64,000 nt of DNA, taken from NCBI RefSeq assembly GCF_014650035.1, contig NZ_BMUE01000005.1:310001-374000 (forward strand). Reading direction: 5' to 3'. Source of the stretch: Streptomyces lucensis JCM 4490. Its GTDB lineage: Bacteria; Actinomycetota; Actinomycetes; Streptomycetales; Streptomycetaceae. Of this stretch, positions 56,572 to 64,000 are shown in pieces. A model generated the notes under the pieces. The model worked only from the letters and a program-made list of their open reading frames with translations, did no database searches and was not told where the DNA came from. The position numbers and the translations under genes were made by a program. Each line of letters starts with the position of its first letter. Within the stretch, counting starts at the first letter, position 1.

Positions 56572-56600
56572 TAGACCAGTTCGGTCAATGGTCCGGACCA
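56572..56600. promoter_or_regulatory. two adjacent palindromes upstream of the NmrA-like gene
   Basis: TAGACC-AGTTC-GGTCAA (56572-56588) is a near-symmetric TetR-like site and is followed directly by the perfect 12-mer TGGTCCGGACCA (56589-56600). No regulator gene is adjacent. Otherwise the 56365-56742 stretch shows no gene. Confidence 0.4.
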
Positions 56601-56742
56601 GCCCAACGGGCGTCAGGGGCGCGGCGGTTGGTCCGAGGTGCCGCACCCGGCAAGGCCGGCGACACGCACTGTGAGCGAACGCACACCTGTCCCCTGTCTG
56701 GGTGAGCGCCGGGCGTGGCACACTGGCCCTGTACCAGAAGCA

Positions 56743-56869
56743 GCGCACTCCGGGGTCGGTGAAAGTCCGAACCGGCGGTTACAGTCCGCGACCCGGTCGC
56801 TTCCAGCGGCCGGTTGACCAGGTGAAATTCCTGGACCGACGGTTAAAGTCCGGATGGGAGGCAGTGCGC
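56743..56869 (+). ncRNA. FMN (RFN) riboswitch
   Basis: All the conserved RFN blocks are present in order: GGGGTCGGTGAAAGTCCG, AACCGGCGGT, CAGTCCGCGACCC, GGTGAAATTCC, GGACCGACGGT, AAAGTCCGGATGGGAGG. The closing stem P1 is perfect: GCGCACT (56743-56749) with AGTGCGC (56863-56869). It lies 170 bases before ribE. Just downstream a further hairpin (GGCGG...CCGCC with ACGCACA/TGTGCGT, 56870-56901) may be the expression platform. The exact switch mode is not clear from sequence. It should turn down ribE-ribM-ribBA-ribH when FMN is high. Confidence 0.96.
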
Positions 56870-57039
56870 GGCGGGTGACGCACACATGTGCGTGCGCCGC
56901 CGTATCTGGGCGCGTCCGCACGCGGACGGGTCCTTTTCGGCGTCGGCGCACCTCAGTTCACGGTGTGCCCACCCGTACATTCTGTCGTCATCGACAGGCC
57001 CCGGAGTCCGTGCCCGAATGAGGCAGGAGGACCCGGGAA

Positions 57040-57648
57040 GTGTTCACCGGAATCGTCGAAGAGCTGGGTGAAGTCACCGCCGTAGAGGACCTCGGCGACT
57101 CCTCCCGCTTCCGGCTCCGCGGCCCCGTCGTGACGGAGGGCGCGCGGCACGGCGACTCCATCGCCGTGAACGGGGTCTGTCTCACCGTCGTCGACCACGA
57201 GGGCGACGAGTTCACCGCCGACGTCATGGCCGAGACGCTGAAGCGCTCCAGCCTCGGCGCCCTCACCACCGGCTCCCGCGTCAACCTGGAGCGCCCCACC
57301 GCCGTGGGCGCGCGTCTCGGCGGTCACATCGTGCAGGGACACGTCGACGGCACCGGCCGGATCCTGGCGCGCACCCCCTCCGAGAACTGGGAGATCGTGA
57401 AGGTCTCGCTGCCCGCGGACCTCACCCGCTACGTCGTCGAGAAGGGCTCCATCACCGTCGACGGCATCAGCCTCACCGTCGTCGAGGCCGGCCCGGACCA
57501 CTTCACCGTCAGCCTCATCCCCACCACCCTCGCCCTGACCACGCTCGGCCACAAGCAGCCCGGCGACCCGGTCAACCTGGAGGTGGACGTCATCGCCAAG
57601 TACGTCGAGCGGCTCCTCGGCGACCGTGCCCGGGAGGCCGGCAAGTGA
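57040..57648 (+). CDS. ribE: riboflavin synthase alpha chain
   Basis: Dismutates two lumazines to riboflavin. It is 202 residues. The two similar lumazine-binding halves are visible: MFTGIVEELGEVTAVE with VNGVCLTVV, and GGHIVQGHVDGTG with VDGISLTVVEAG. AGGAGG at 57025-57030 sets the GTG start nine bases later. The end overlaps ribM by four bases. Confidence 0.96.
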   Translation: MFTGIVEELGEVTAVEDLGDSSRFRLRGPVVTEGARHGDSIAVNGVCLTVVDHEGDEFTADVMAETLKRSSLGALTTGSRVNLERPTAVGARLGGHIVQGHVDGTGRILARTPSENWEIVKVSLPADLTRYVVEKGSITVDGISLTVVEAGPDHFTVSLIPTTLALTTLGHKQPGDPVNLEVDVIAKYVERLLGDRAREAGK

Positions 57649-58286
57649 ACTGGCTGAACTCCGAGGCCTTCACCCTCTTCGACCAGCGCATCATCTGGTC
57701 GGACATGGTCGGCAACATCCTCGGCCTGATCACCCTGGCCCTCGGCTGGCGCCGCTCCCTGCTGACCTGGCCCGTGCAGTTCCTGTCCGGCCTCGTCCTC
57801 TTCACCGCCTTCTACGGCCACCTGACCGGCAGCGCCGGCAAGCAGGCCGTCGTCATGGCCGTCGCGCTCTACGGCTGGTGGCAGTGGCAGCGCAGCAGGG
57901 ACCGCTCCGCGGACGGCCACATCGCCCCCCGCTTCGCCACCTGGCGCGAGCGTGCCGCCATGGCCGCCGCTGCCGCCGCCGGCACGGTCGCCGTGGGCCT
58001 GTTTTTTAAGGCCTACCCGTCCCTGTCCTGGGACGCCTGGCCCGACGCCTACATCTTCGTCGGCACCATCGTCGCGATGTACGCCCAGGCCAAGGGCATG
58101 GTCGAGTTCTGGATCGCCTGGCTGCTCGTCGACGTCGTCGGCGTGCCCCTCAACTTCAAGAACGGCTACGCCTTCTCCGGTTTCGTCTACGTCATCTACG
58201 GCGCGCTCGTCCTGTGGGGCATGCGCGACTGGTGGCTGCGCTCCCGCAGGGACGCGCGGCCCGTCCTGGAAGGAGCCCCGGCATGA
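57645..58286 (+). CDS. ribM: PnuC-family transporter, probable riboflavin transporter RibM
   Basis: A 213-residue membrane protein with about seven hydrophobic segments. The family is PnuC by [35 protein letters not shown] and [19 protein letters not shown]. PnuC carries nicotinamide riboside in enterics, but members inside FMN-riboswitch rib operons (C. glutamicum, S. davaonensis) are riboflavin carriers called RibM. Overlaps of four bases with both ribE and ribBA support the same role here. Confidence 0.9.
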   Translation: MNWLNSEAFTLFDQRIIWSDMVGNILGLITLALGWRRSLLTWPVQFLSGLVLFTAFYGHLTGSAGKQAVVMAVALYGWWQWQRSRDRSADGHIAPRFATWRERAAMAAAAAAGTVAVGLFFKAYPSLSWDAWPDAYIFVGTIVAMYAQAKGMVEFWIAWLLVDVVGVPLNFKNGYAFSGFVYVIYGALVLWGMRDWWLRSRRDARPVLEGAPA

Positions 58287-59596
58287 CCTCGGCACCGCCG
58301 CTGTACGACACGGACACCGTCGAGAACTTCGCACTCGACCCGGTCGAGCAGGCCATCGCCGACATCGCGGCGGGCCGCCCGATCGTGGTCGTCGACGACG
58401 AGGACCGCGAGAACGAGGGCGACCTCGTCGTCGCCGCCGAGAAGGCCACCCCCGAGATCGTCGCCTTCATGATGAGCGAGTGCCGCGGACTCATCTGCGC
58501 CCCCATGGAGGGCGAGGAACTCGACCGGCTGCGGCTGCCGCAGATGGTCGAGGACAACACCGAGTCCATGAAGACCGCGTTCACCGTCTCCGTCGACGCC
58601 TCCGCCGCCCACGGCGTGAGCACCGGCATCTCGGCCGCCGACCGCGCCACCACGCTCCGGCTGCTGGCGAGCGGCACCGCCGAGCCCACCGACCTGGTGC
58701 GCCCCGGCCACGTCTTCCCGCTGCGCGCCAGGCCCGGCGGCGTCCTGGTCCGCAACGGCCACACCGAGGCCGCCGTCGACCTCGCACGGCTCGCGGGCCT
58801 GCGTCCCGCCGGCGCCATCGTGGAGATCGCCGGCGAGGACGGCCGCATGCTCCGGCTGCCCGAGCTGATCCCGTTCGCCCGCAAGCACGGTCTGACGATC
58901 ATCTCCATCGAGGACCTCATCGCCTACCGGCGCAGCAGCGAGCCGACCGTCCGCCGCGAGGCCGAGACCCGCCTGCCCACCCGGCACGGCACCTTCACCG
59001 CCTACGGCTACCGTTCCACCGTCGACGGCGTCGAGCACGTCGCCCTCGTCCACGGCGAGATCGGCGAGGGCGAGGACGTCCTGGTCCGCGTCCACTCCGA
59101 GTGCCTCACCGGCGACGTCTTCGGCTCGCTGCGCTGCGACTGCGGACCCCAGCTGGACGCCTCGCTGGAGCGCATCCAGGACGAGGGCCGCGGAGTCGTC
59201 GTCTACCTGCGCGGTCACGAGGGACGCGGCATCGGCCTGCTGTCCAAGCTGCGCGCCTACGAACTGCAGGAGCAGGGCCACGACACCCTGGACGCCAACC
59301 TCGAACTCGGCCTGCCCGCCGACGCCCGCGACTACGGGGCCGGCGCGCGGATCCTGGCCGACCTCGGCGTGCGCAGCGTCCGGCTGATGACCAACAATCC
59401 CGACAAGACCGACGCGCTGCTGCGCCACGGCCTGCGCGTCACCGGCCGGGAGCCGATGCCGGTCCAGGCCGGCGAGCACAACCTGCGGTACCTGCGCACC
59501 AAGCGGGACCGGATGGGGCACGACCTGCCCTGGCTGGACACGCCCGCCGTGGTCGCCTCCACGGCCGGGTCCGCGTCCACCTGCGGCAACCAGTAA
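58283..59596 (+). CDS. ribBA: RibBA: DHBP synthase / GTP cyclohydrolase II
   Basis: A 437-residue fusion giving both entry substrates of riboflavin. The N-terminal DHBP synthase has [15 protein letters not shown] and [20 protein letters not shown]. The C-terminal GTP cyclohydrolase II has the zinc Cys set in [17 protein letters not shown], then [20 protein letters not shown] and [12 protein letters not shown]. The ATG overlaps the ribM stop. The N-terminal 20 residues are poorly conserved. Confidence 0.96.
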   Translation: MTSAPPLYDTDTVENFALDPVEQAIADIAAGRPIVVVDDEDRENEGDLVVAAEKATPEIVAFMMSECRGLICAPMEGEELDRLRLPQMVEDNTESMKTAFTVSVDASAAHGVSTGISAADRATTLRLLASGTAEPTDLVRPGHVFPLRARPGGVLVRNGHTEAAVDLARLAGLRPAGAIVEIAGEDGRMLRLPELIPFARKHGLTIISIEDLIAYRRSSEPTVRREAETRLPTRHGTFTAYGYRSTVDGVEHVALVHGEIGEGEDVLVRVHSECLTGDVFGSLRCDCGPQLDASLERIQDEGRGVVVYLRGHEGRGIGLLSKLRAYELQEQGHDTLDANLELGLPADARDYGAGARILADLGVRSVRLMTNNPDKTDALLRHGLRVTGREPMPVQAGEHNLRYLRTKRDRMGHDLPWLDTPAVVASTAGSASTCGNQ

Positions 59597-59618
59597 GCAA
59601 GAAGCACTGAGGAGAGAC

Positions 59619-60104
59619 GTGAGCGGCAAGGGTGCACCGGAGCTGTCCGTACGCAACGCGAGCGACCTGCGGGTCGCCGTCATCGCGGCGCAGTGGCACG
59701 AGAAGGTGATGGACGGTCTGGTCAACGGCGCGCTGCGCGCCCTGCACGAACTGGGCATCGACGAGCCGACGCTGATCCGGGTCCCCGGCAGCTTCGAACT
59801 CCCGGTCGCCGCCAAGGTCCTCGCGAGCCGCGGCTACGACGCGGTCGTCGCCCTCGGCGTCGTCATCCGGGGCGGCACCCCCCACTTCGACTACGTGTGC
59901 CAGGGCGTCACCCAGGGCCTCACCCAGGTCTCCGTCGAGACCGGCGTGCCCGTCGGCTTCGGCGTCCTCACCTGCGACACCGAGGAGCAGGCCCTGGACC
60001 GGGCCGGCATCGAGGGCTCCACCGAGGACAAGGGCCACGAGGCGGTGACCGCGGCCGTCGCGACCGCGGCCACACTCCGTTCAGTATCCGAACCCTGGCA
60101 CTGA
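59619..60104 (+). CDS. ribH: 6,7-dimethyl-8-ribityllumazine synthase
   Basis: A 161-residue icosahedral-type enzyme condensing DHBP with the ribitylamino-pyrimidine. [54 protein letters not shown] (catalytic His) and [17 protein letters not shown] are conserved. The GTG lies 22 bases after ribBA with GAGGAGAG upstream. Confidence 0.96.
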   Translation: MSGKGAPELSVRNASDLRVAVIAAQWHEKVMDGLVNGALRALHELGIDEPTLIRVPGSFELPVAAKVLASRGYDAVVALGVVIRGGTPHFDYVCQGVTQGLTQVSVETGVPVGFGVLTCDTEEQALDRAGIEGSTEDKGHEAVTAAVATAATLRSVSEPWH

Positions 60105-60128
60105 GGAGCGGCGCACACCGCGTAGGGT
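60101..60128 (+). promoter_or_regulatory. candidate leaderless promoter of hisE
   Basis: CTGAGG (60101-60106), a 16-base spacer and TAGGGT (60123-60128) end ten bases before the hisE ATG, leaving almost no leader. The only purine-rich run, GAGGAG, is too far for a ribosome-binding site. This would give hisE-hisG a promoter independent of the riboswitch. Confidence 0.4.
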
Positions 60129-60138
60129 GGGCAGCACC

Positions 60139-60411
60139 ATGTCCAAGAAGACGTTCGAGGAGCTCTTCACCGAGCTCCAGCACAAGGCCGCCCACGGCGA
60201 TCCCGCCACCTCCCGTACCGCCGAGCTGGTCGGCAAGGGCGTCCATGCCATCGGCAAGAAGGTCGTCGAAGAGGCCGCCGAGGTGTGGATGGCCGCCGAG
60301 TACGAGGGCAAGGATGCGGCCGCCGAGGAGATCTCGCAGCTGCTGTACCACGTTCAGGTGATGATGGTCGCCCGCGGCATCTCCCTGGACGACGTCTACG
60401 CCCACCTGTGA
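60139..60411 (+). CDS. hisE: phosphoribosyl-ATP pyrophosphatase
   Basis: Second step of histidine synthesis. It is 90 residues, an all-helical MazG-like fold: [40 protein letters not shown] (metal Glu residues) and [19 protein letters not shown] use the ATG at 60139, which gives the 90-residue form; GTG 60127 would add four residues. hisG follows after 47 bases. Confidence 0.95.
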   Translation: MSKKTFEELFTELQHKAAHGDPATSRTAELVGKGVHAIGKKVVEEAAEVWMAAEYEGKDAAAEEISQLLYHVQVMMVARGISLDDVYAHL

Positions 60412-60458
60412 GCCCGACCAGCCCACCGTCAACACCCAACGCGAAGGAAGCCGACCTC

Positions 60459-61307
60459 ATGCTGCGCATCGCCGTCCCCAACAAGGGTTCCCTGTCCGGC
60501 CCTGCGGCGGAGATGCTGCATGAGGCCGGCTACCAGCAGCGCCGCGAGTCCAAGGAACTGCGCATCGTCGACCCGGAGAACGAGGTCGAGTTCTTCTACC
60601 TCCGCCCCCGCGACATCGCGATCTACGTCTCCTCCGGCCGCCTCGACATCGGCATCACCGGCCGCGACCTGCTGATCGACTCCGGCGCCGACGCCGAGGA
60701 GATCCTGCCGCTGGGCTTCGCCCGCTCCACCTTCCGCTTCGCCGCCAAGCCCGGCACCGCGAGTGGCATCCAGGACCTCAAGGGCCGGACGGTGGCCACC
60801 TCCTACGAGGGCATCGTCGCCGGGCACCTCGCCGACAGCGGCGTCGACGCCTCCGTCGTCCACCTGGACGGCGCCGTGGAGACCGCGATCGAGCTCGGCG
60901 TCGCCGAGGTCATCGCGGACGTCGTGGAGACCGGCACCAGCCTGCGCAACGCGGGCCTGGAGGTCTTCGGCGAGCCCATCATGAAGTCCGAGGCCATCGT
61001 CGTCCGCCGCACCGGCGCCGACGGCGAGGAGCCCAAGGTCCAGCAGTTCCTGCGCCGCCTCCAGGGCGTCCTGGTCGCGCGGACGTACGTGATGATGGAC
61101 TACGACTGCCGGGTCGAGCAGTTGGAGAAGGCCGTCGCGCTGACGCCCGGCCTGGAGTCCCCGACCGTCTCCCCGCTGCACAACGAGGGCTGGGTCGCGG
61201 TCCGCGCCATGGTCCCCGCCAAGGAGGCGCAGCGCATCATGGACGACCTCTACGCCATCGGCGCGCGCGCCATCCTGACCACGGCCATCCACGCCTGCCG
61301 CCTGTAA
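60459..61307 (+). CDS. hisG: ATP phosphoribosyltransferase, long form
   Basis: First, feedback-controlled step of histidine synthesis. It is 282 residues, so it carries the C-terminal ACT-like histidine-binding domain and needs no HisZ. LRIAVPNKGSLSGPAAEML, RPRDIAIYVSSGRLDIGITG, GVAEVIADVVETGTSLRNAG (PRPP loop) and the end GARAILTTAIHACRL are typical. GAAGGAAG precedes the ATG. Confidence 0.96.
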   Translation: MLRIAVPNKGSLSGPAAEMLHEAGYQQRRESKELRIVDPENEVEFFYLRPRDIAIYVSSGRLDIGITGRDLLIDSGADAEEILPLGFARSTFRFAAKPGTASGIQDLKGRTVATSYEGIVAGHLADSGVDASVVHLDGAVETAIELGVAEVIADVVETGTSLRNAGLEVFGEPIMKSEAIVVRRTGADGEEPKVQQFLRRLQGVLVARTYVMMDYDCRVEQLEKAVALTPGLESPTVSPLHNEGWVAVRAMVPAKEAQRIMDDLYAIGARAILTTAIHACRL

Positions 61308-61321
61308 GGGGTACGCCCGAA

Positions 61322-61774
61322 GTGTCCGATCTCCCCGTGCTTCCCGTCACCTTCCGGCCGGGCCACACCCGGGCCGTCATGCTCACCGCCGGTGTCCTGA
61401 TCTTCGCGGTCATCTCCGGGATCGCGATGCTGCTGGAGCTCGGCCCTGGGGAGCGGCTCAGCTTCGTCGTCACCGGGGCGCTCATCCTCTGGGCGCTGGC
61501 CCAGCTGTCCCGGGTGAAGGTGGTCGCCGACGAGTCCGGCGTCACCGTCGTGAACATCGCGAGCAGGAGGCGCCTGGACTGGGCCGAGATCGTCCAGGTG
61601 AACCTCCGTCCGGGCGATCCCTGGGTGTTCCTCAACCTCAGCGACGGCACCAGCCTGCCCGCGCTCGGCATCCAGCCGGGCCTCGCCAAGCAGCGCGCCA
61701 TCGCCGACGCGCGGGCCCTCAGGGCACTCGTGGACGCCCGCTCGACGGCCGACCGGACGCCGGATCAGGGCTGA
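61322..61774 (+). CDS. small membrane protein with bacterial PH-type domain after hisG
   Basis: A 150-residue protein. Two hydrophobic segments (about 19-39 and 48-62) are followed by a beta-rich PH-like domain (VVADESGVTVVNIASRRRLD, WAEIVQVNLRPGDPWVFLNL). Function unknown. It starts 14 bases after hisG and is likely cotranscribed. It parallels the PH-like membrane protein inside the pyr operon. Confidence 0.78.
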   Translation: MSDLPVLPVTFRPGHTRAVMLTAGVLIFAVISGIAMLLELGPGERLSFVVTGALILWALAQLSRVKVVADESGVTVVNIASRRRLDWAEIVQVNLRPGDPWVFLNLSDGTSLPALGIQPGLAKQRAIADARALRALVDARSTADRTPDQG

Positions 61775-61978
61775 CTCGGGGCCGCCCACCCTGCCCGTGC
61801 GGCCCTGTCTTGATTAATCTGGTGGTGGAGGCCGTTCCGCCGCGCCTCCACCCCTGCGTGCCACCCCTGGTGCACAGGGGTTCCTGCTACCCGAGGAGTG
61901 ACTCCCTCCAGCGATGGACGGATCGTCCTGTAGTACCTGCGCCGCCCCTGCCCGGCACCACGGGAAGGCGGTGGCAGC

Positions 61979-63313
61979 GTGACCATCCCCCTGCTGCTCC
62001 TCGGAGCGGCGTTCCTGCTGATTCTCGCCAACGGCTTCTTCGTGGCGGCCGAGTTCGGACTGGTGACGGTCGAGCGGCCGGACGCCGAGAAGGCCGCCGC
62101 CGACGGTGACCGGCGTGCCAGTACGGTCGTGGAGGCGCTGAAGGAACTGTCCTTCCAGCTCTCCGGCACCCAGCTCGGCATCACCATCACCTCCCTGGTC
62201 GTCGGCATGCTCGCCGAACCGGCCCTGGCCGGGCTGCTGCACGGCCCGTTCGCCGCGCTCGGCCTCCCGGCGGGCGCCGTCTCCGGTGTCGCCGTGGTCG
62301 TCGGCATGCTGCTGGCCTCCGCGATCCAGATGGTGATCGGCGAACTCGTGCCCAAGAACTGGGCGGTGTCCAAGCCCTTGCAGGTCGCGCGTTTCGTCGC
62401 GGGCCCGCAGGCCCGCTTCTCCCGCCTGTTCCGGCCGGTGATCGCCGCGCTCAACACGGTCGCCAACCGGCTGGTCCGCGCCCTCGGCGTCGAGCCCGCC
62501 GAGGAACTGGCCTCCGCCCGCACCCCGGGCGAACTGGTGTCCCTGGCCCGGCACTCCGCGCAGGCCGGCGCTCTGGAGCAGGACACGGCCGACCTGTTCG
62601 TCCGCACCCTGTCCCTGGGCGAGCTGACCGCCCAGCACGTCATGACCCCCCGCGTGAAGGTGAGCGCGCTGCAGGACTCGGCCACCGCCGAGGACGTCGT
62701 CAACCTCACCCGGGCCACCGGCCTGTCCCGCTTCCCCGTCTACCGGGAGAAGATCGACGAGGTCGTCGGGATGGCCCACCTCAAGGACGCGCTGGCGGTC
62801 CCCGCGGCCGACCGGCTGCGCACCCCCGTCGGACGCATCGCCCGCAAGGCCCTCCTCGTCCCCGAGACCCTGCCCGTCCAGCCGCTCCTCGCCCGGCTGC
62901 GCAGCGAGCAGCCCATCGCCGTCGTCGTCGACGAGTACGGCGGCACGGCCGGCGTGGTCACCCTGGAGGACATCGTCGAGGAGCTCGTCGGCGAGGTCCG
63001 CGACGAGCACGACGCCAAGGACATGCCCGAGCTGGCCGTCGCCCCGCCCGAGGACGGCAGGCCCGCCTGGGACGTCGACGGCAGCTGCCGGATCGACGTC
63101 CTGCAGCGCATAGGCCTGGCCGTGCCCGAGGGGCCGTACGAGACCGTCGCCGGCCTCGTCGCCGACCTGCTCGGCCGCATCCCGGCCCCTGGCGACCGCG
63201 CCGAACTGCCCGGCTGGCGGCTCGCGGTCCGCCAGGTGGGCCACTACCGCGCCGAACGCGTCCGCCTGGTGCGCACGGCCGCGGTGGCAGGCGTCATGGA
63301 GGCCGCCCGATGA
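61979..63313 (+). CDS. CNNM/HlyC-CorC-type membrane protein with CBS domains (first of pair)
   Basis: A 444-residue protein with three or four N-terminal membrane segments (DUF21/CNNM: ANGFFVAAEFGLVTVERPDA, GELVPKNWAVSKP), two CBS motifs (VMTPRVKVSALQ, VVDEYGGTAGVVTLEDIVEE) and a C-terminal CorC_HlyC transporter-associated domain (GSCRIDVLQRIG). Relatives are linked to Mg2+/Co2+ efflux or cation homeostasis; haemolysin is a legacy name. GGGAAGG lies ten bases before the GTG. It overlaps its paralogue by four bases. Confidence 0.9.
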   Translation: MTIPLLLLGAAFLLILANGFFVAAEFGLVTVERPDAEKAAADGDRRASTVVEALKELSFQLSGTQLGITITSLVVGMLAEPALAGLLHGPFAALGLPAGAVSGVAVVVGMLLASAIQMVIGELVPKNWAVSKPLQVARFVAGPQARFSRLFRPVIAALNTVANRLVRALGVEPAEELASARTPGELVSLARHSAQAGALEQDTADLFVRTLSLGELTAQHVMTPRVKVSALQDSATAEDVVNLTRATGLSRFPVYREKIDEVVGMAHLKDALAVPAADRLRTPVGRIARKALLVPETLPVQPLLARLRSEQPIAVVVDEYGGTAGVVTLEDIVEELVGEVRDEHDAKDMPELAVAPPEDGRPAWDVDGSCRIDVLQRIGLAVPEGPYETVAGLVADLLGRIPAPGDRAELPGWRLAVRQVGHYRAERVRLVRTAAVAGVMEAAR

Positions 63314-64000
63314 GCGTCCTCCAACTCGCCTTCGCCGGCCTCCTCGTGCTGGCGAACGGCTTCTTCGTCGGCGCCGAGTTCGCACTGGTCTCGGTGCGCC
63401 GCAGCCAGATCGAACCGCTCGGCACCGCGCGGGCCCGCCAGGTGCTGTACGGCCTGGAGCGGCTTCCGCAGATGATGGCCGCCGCGCAGTTCGGCATCAC
63501 CGTGTGCTCCCTGACGCTCGGCGCGGTCGCCGAGCCGACGGTGGCCCACCTGCTGGAACCGGTGTTCGAGGCGATCCACCTCCCGCACGGGGTGATCCAC
63601 CCGCTCGGGTACGTGATCGCGCTGGCGGCCGTGGTCTTCTTCCACCTCGTGATCGGCGAGATGGTGCCGAAGAACCTCGCCATGGCGGCCCCCGAGAAGG
63701 CGGCGCTGTGGCTGAGCCCCGGCCTGGTCTACTTCGCCCGCCTCTGCAAGCCGATCACCGTGGCCCTCGGCGCCTGCGCCCAGGCGATCCTGCGGCTCTT
63801 CCGGGTCGAGCCGAGGGACGAGGTGGAGGCGGTGGTCACCAGCGAGCAGCTGAACCGCCTGCTGGAGGACTCCGGGCAGGCGGGCCTCCTCGGCCCCGAG
63901 GAGCGGGAGCGGCTGGAGGACGCGCTGGAACTGGGCTCCCGCCCCGTGACGGACGTCCTGCTGCGGCGGGAGTCGCTGGTCACGGTGGCCCCGTCGGTCA
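63310..64000 (+). CDS. CNNM/HlyC-type membrane protein, second of pair (cut by window end)
   Basis: Starts at ATG 63310, overlapping the previous TGA (ATGA), and stays open to the last base, so at least 230 residues with the 3' end missing. FFVGAEFALVSVRRSQIEPL, GITVCSLTLGAVAEPTVAHL and VIGEMVPKNLAMAAPEKAAL place it in DUF21, and ALELGSRPVTDVLLRRESLV begins the CBS region. Similar layout to its neighbour suggests an old duplication and possibly a heteromer. Confidence 0.9.
   Translation, partial: MSVLQLAFAGLLVLANGFFVGAEFALVSVRRSQIEPLGTARARQVLYGLERLPQMMAAAQFGITVCSLTLGAVAEPTVAHLLEPVFEAIHLPHGVIHPLGYVIALAAVVFFHLVIGEMVPKNLAMAAPEKAALWLSPGLVYFARLCKPITVALGACAQAILRLFRVEPRDEVEAVVTSEQLNRLLEDSGQAGLLGPEERERLEDALELGSRPVTDVLLRRESLVTVAPSV

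Noticed and set aside
56886..57071. Leader peptide or small gene between the FMN riboswitch and ribE
   Set aside because: It lies in the candidate expression hairpin, has no ribosome-binding site, has no recognisable motif and runs into ribE out of frame.

Overview
The window is a continuous stretch of Streptomyces chromosome. Very high GC with third-position bias, GTG and TTG starts, bldD, the actinobacterial IHF (sIHF/mIHF type), F420-type and conservon-type proteins, and a gene order matching what I remember of the S. coelicolor SCO1505-SCO1436 region all point there. It starts in the last codons of rpsD (S4) and ends inside a CNNM/HlyC-type membrane protein. Most of it is core genome. I see no tRNA or rRNA gene, CRISPR array, insertion sequence, prophage or secondary-metabolite cluster.

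Layout. (1) 1-8.1 kb: end of rpsD, an AfsR-like NB-ARC/TPR ATPase on the minus strand, then DUF948 - DUF6167 - alaS - ruvX - mltG. (2) 8.1-15.3 kb: shikimate genes aroE, aroC, aroK and aroB (the last three overlapping), a proline-rich P-loop kinase-like gene, an M24 peptidase homologue with altered metal ligands, efp and nusB. (3) 15.5-26.2 kb: bldD (minus strand, with a consensus BldD box over its own promoter), then the divergent pyrimidine operon pyrR-pyrB-pyrC-(membrane protein)-carA-carB, a hairpin, and pyrD-pyrF. (4) 26.5-36.3 kb: sIHF, gmk, rpoZ, coaBC, metK, priA (helicase motifs degenerate), an HTH protein, fmt and rsmB. (5) 36.3-41 kb: a tandem intergenic repeat, rpe, a SorC-type regulator, an orphan barstar-like protein preceded by an 18-bp tandem repeat, and a GuaB1-type IMPDH/GMP reductase family protein.

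(6) 40.6-49.2 kb is the most interesting part. It holds an APC amino-acid transporter with an AsnC/Lrp regulator, a conservon without its GTPase (sensor kinase, roadblock, DUF742), a 36-bp minisatellite, and a C-N hydrolase plus tryptophan-monooxygenase-like flavin oxidase pair. A CGCAA motif phased at about 21 and 30 bp occurs upstream of both the transporter and the hydrolase/oxidase pair, including one identical 10-mer. This suggests one AsnC-controlled system for uptake and oxidative decarboxylation of an amino acid. (7) 49.2-56.4 kb: accessory metabolism, with an LLM flavin oxidoreductase, DUF5995, a uracil permease, a hotdog thioesterase whose 3' end overlaps an MFS gene, a divergent ROK-family regulator with a palindromic operator, and an NmrA-like SDR. 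(8) 56.7-61.8 kb: an FMN riboswitch, ribE-ribM-ribBA-ribH, then hisE-hisG and a small membrane protein. (9) 62-64 kb: two overlapping CNNM/HlyC genes, the second cut by the window end.

All calls come from reading the sequence and from remembered family motifs. No database search was run.
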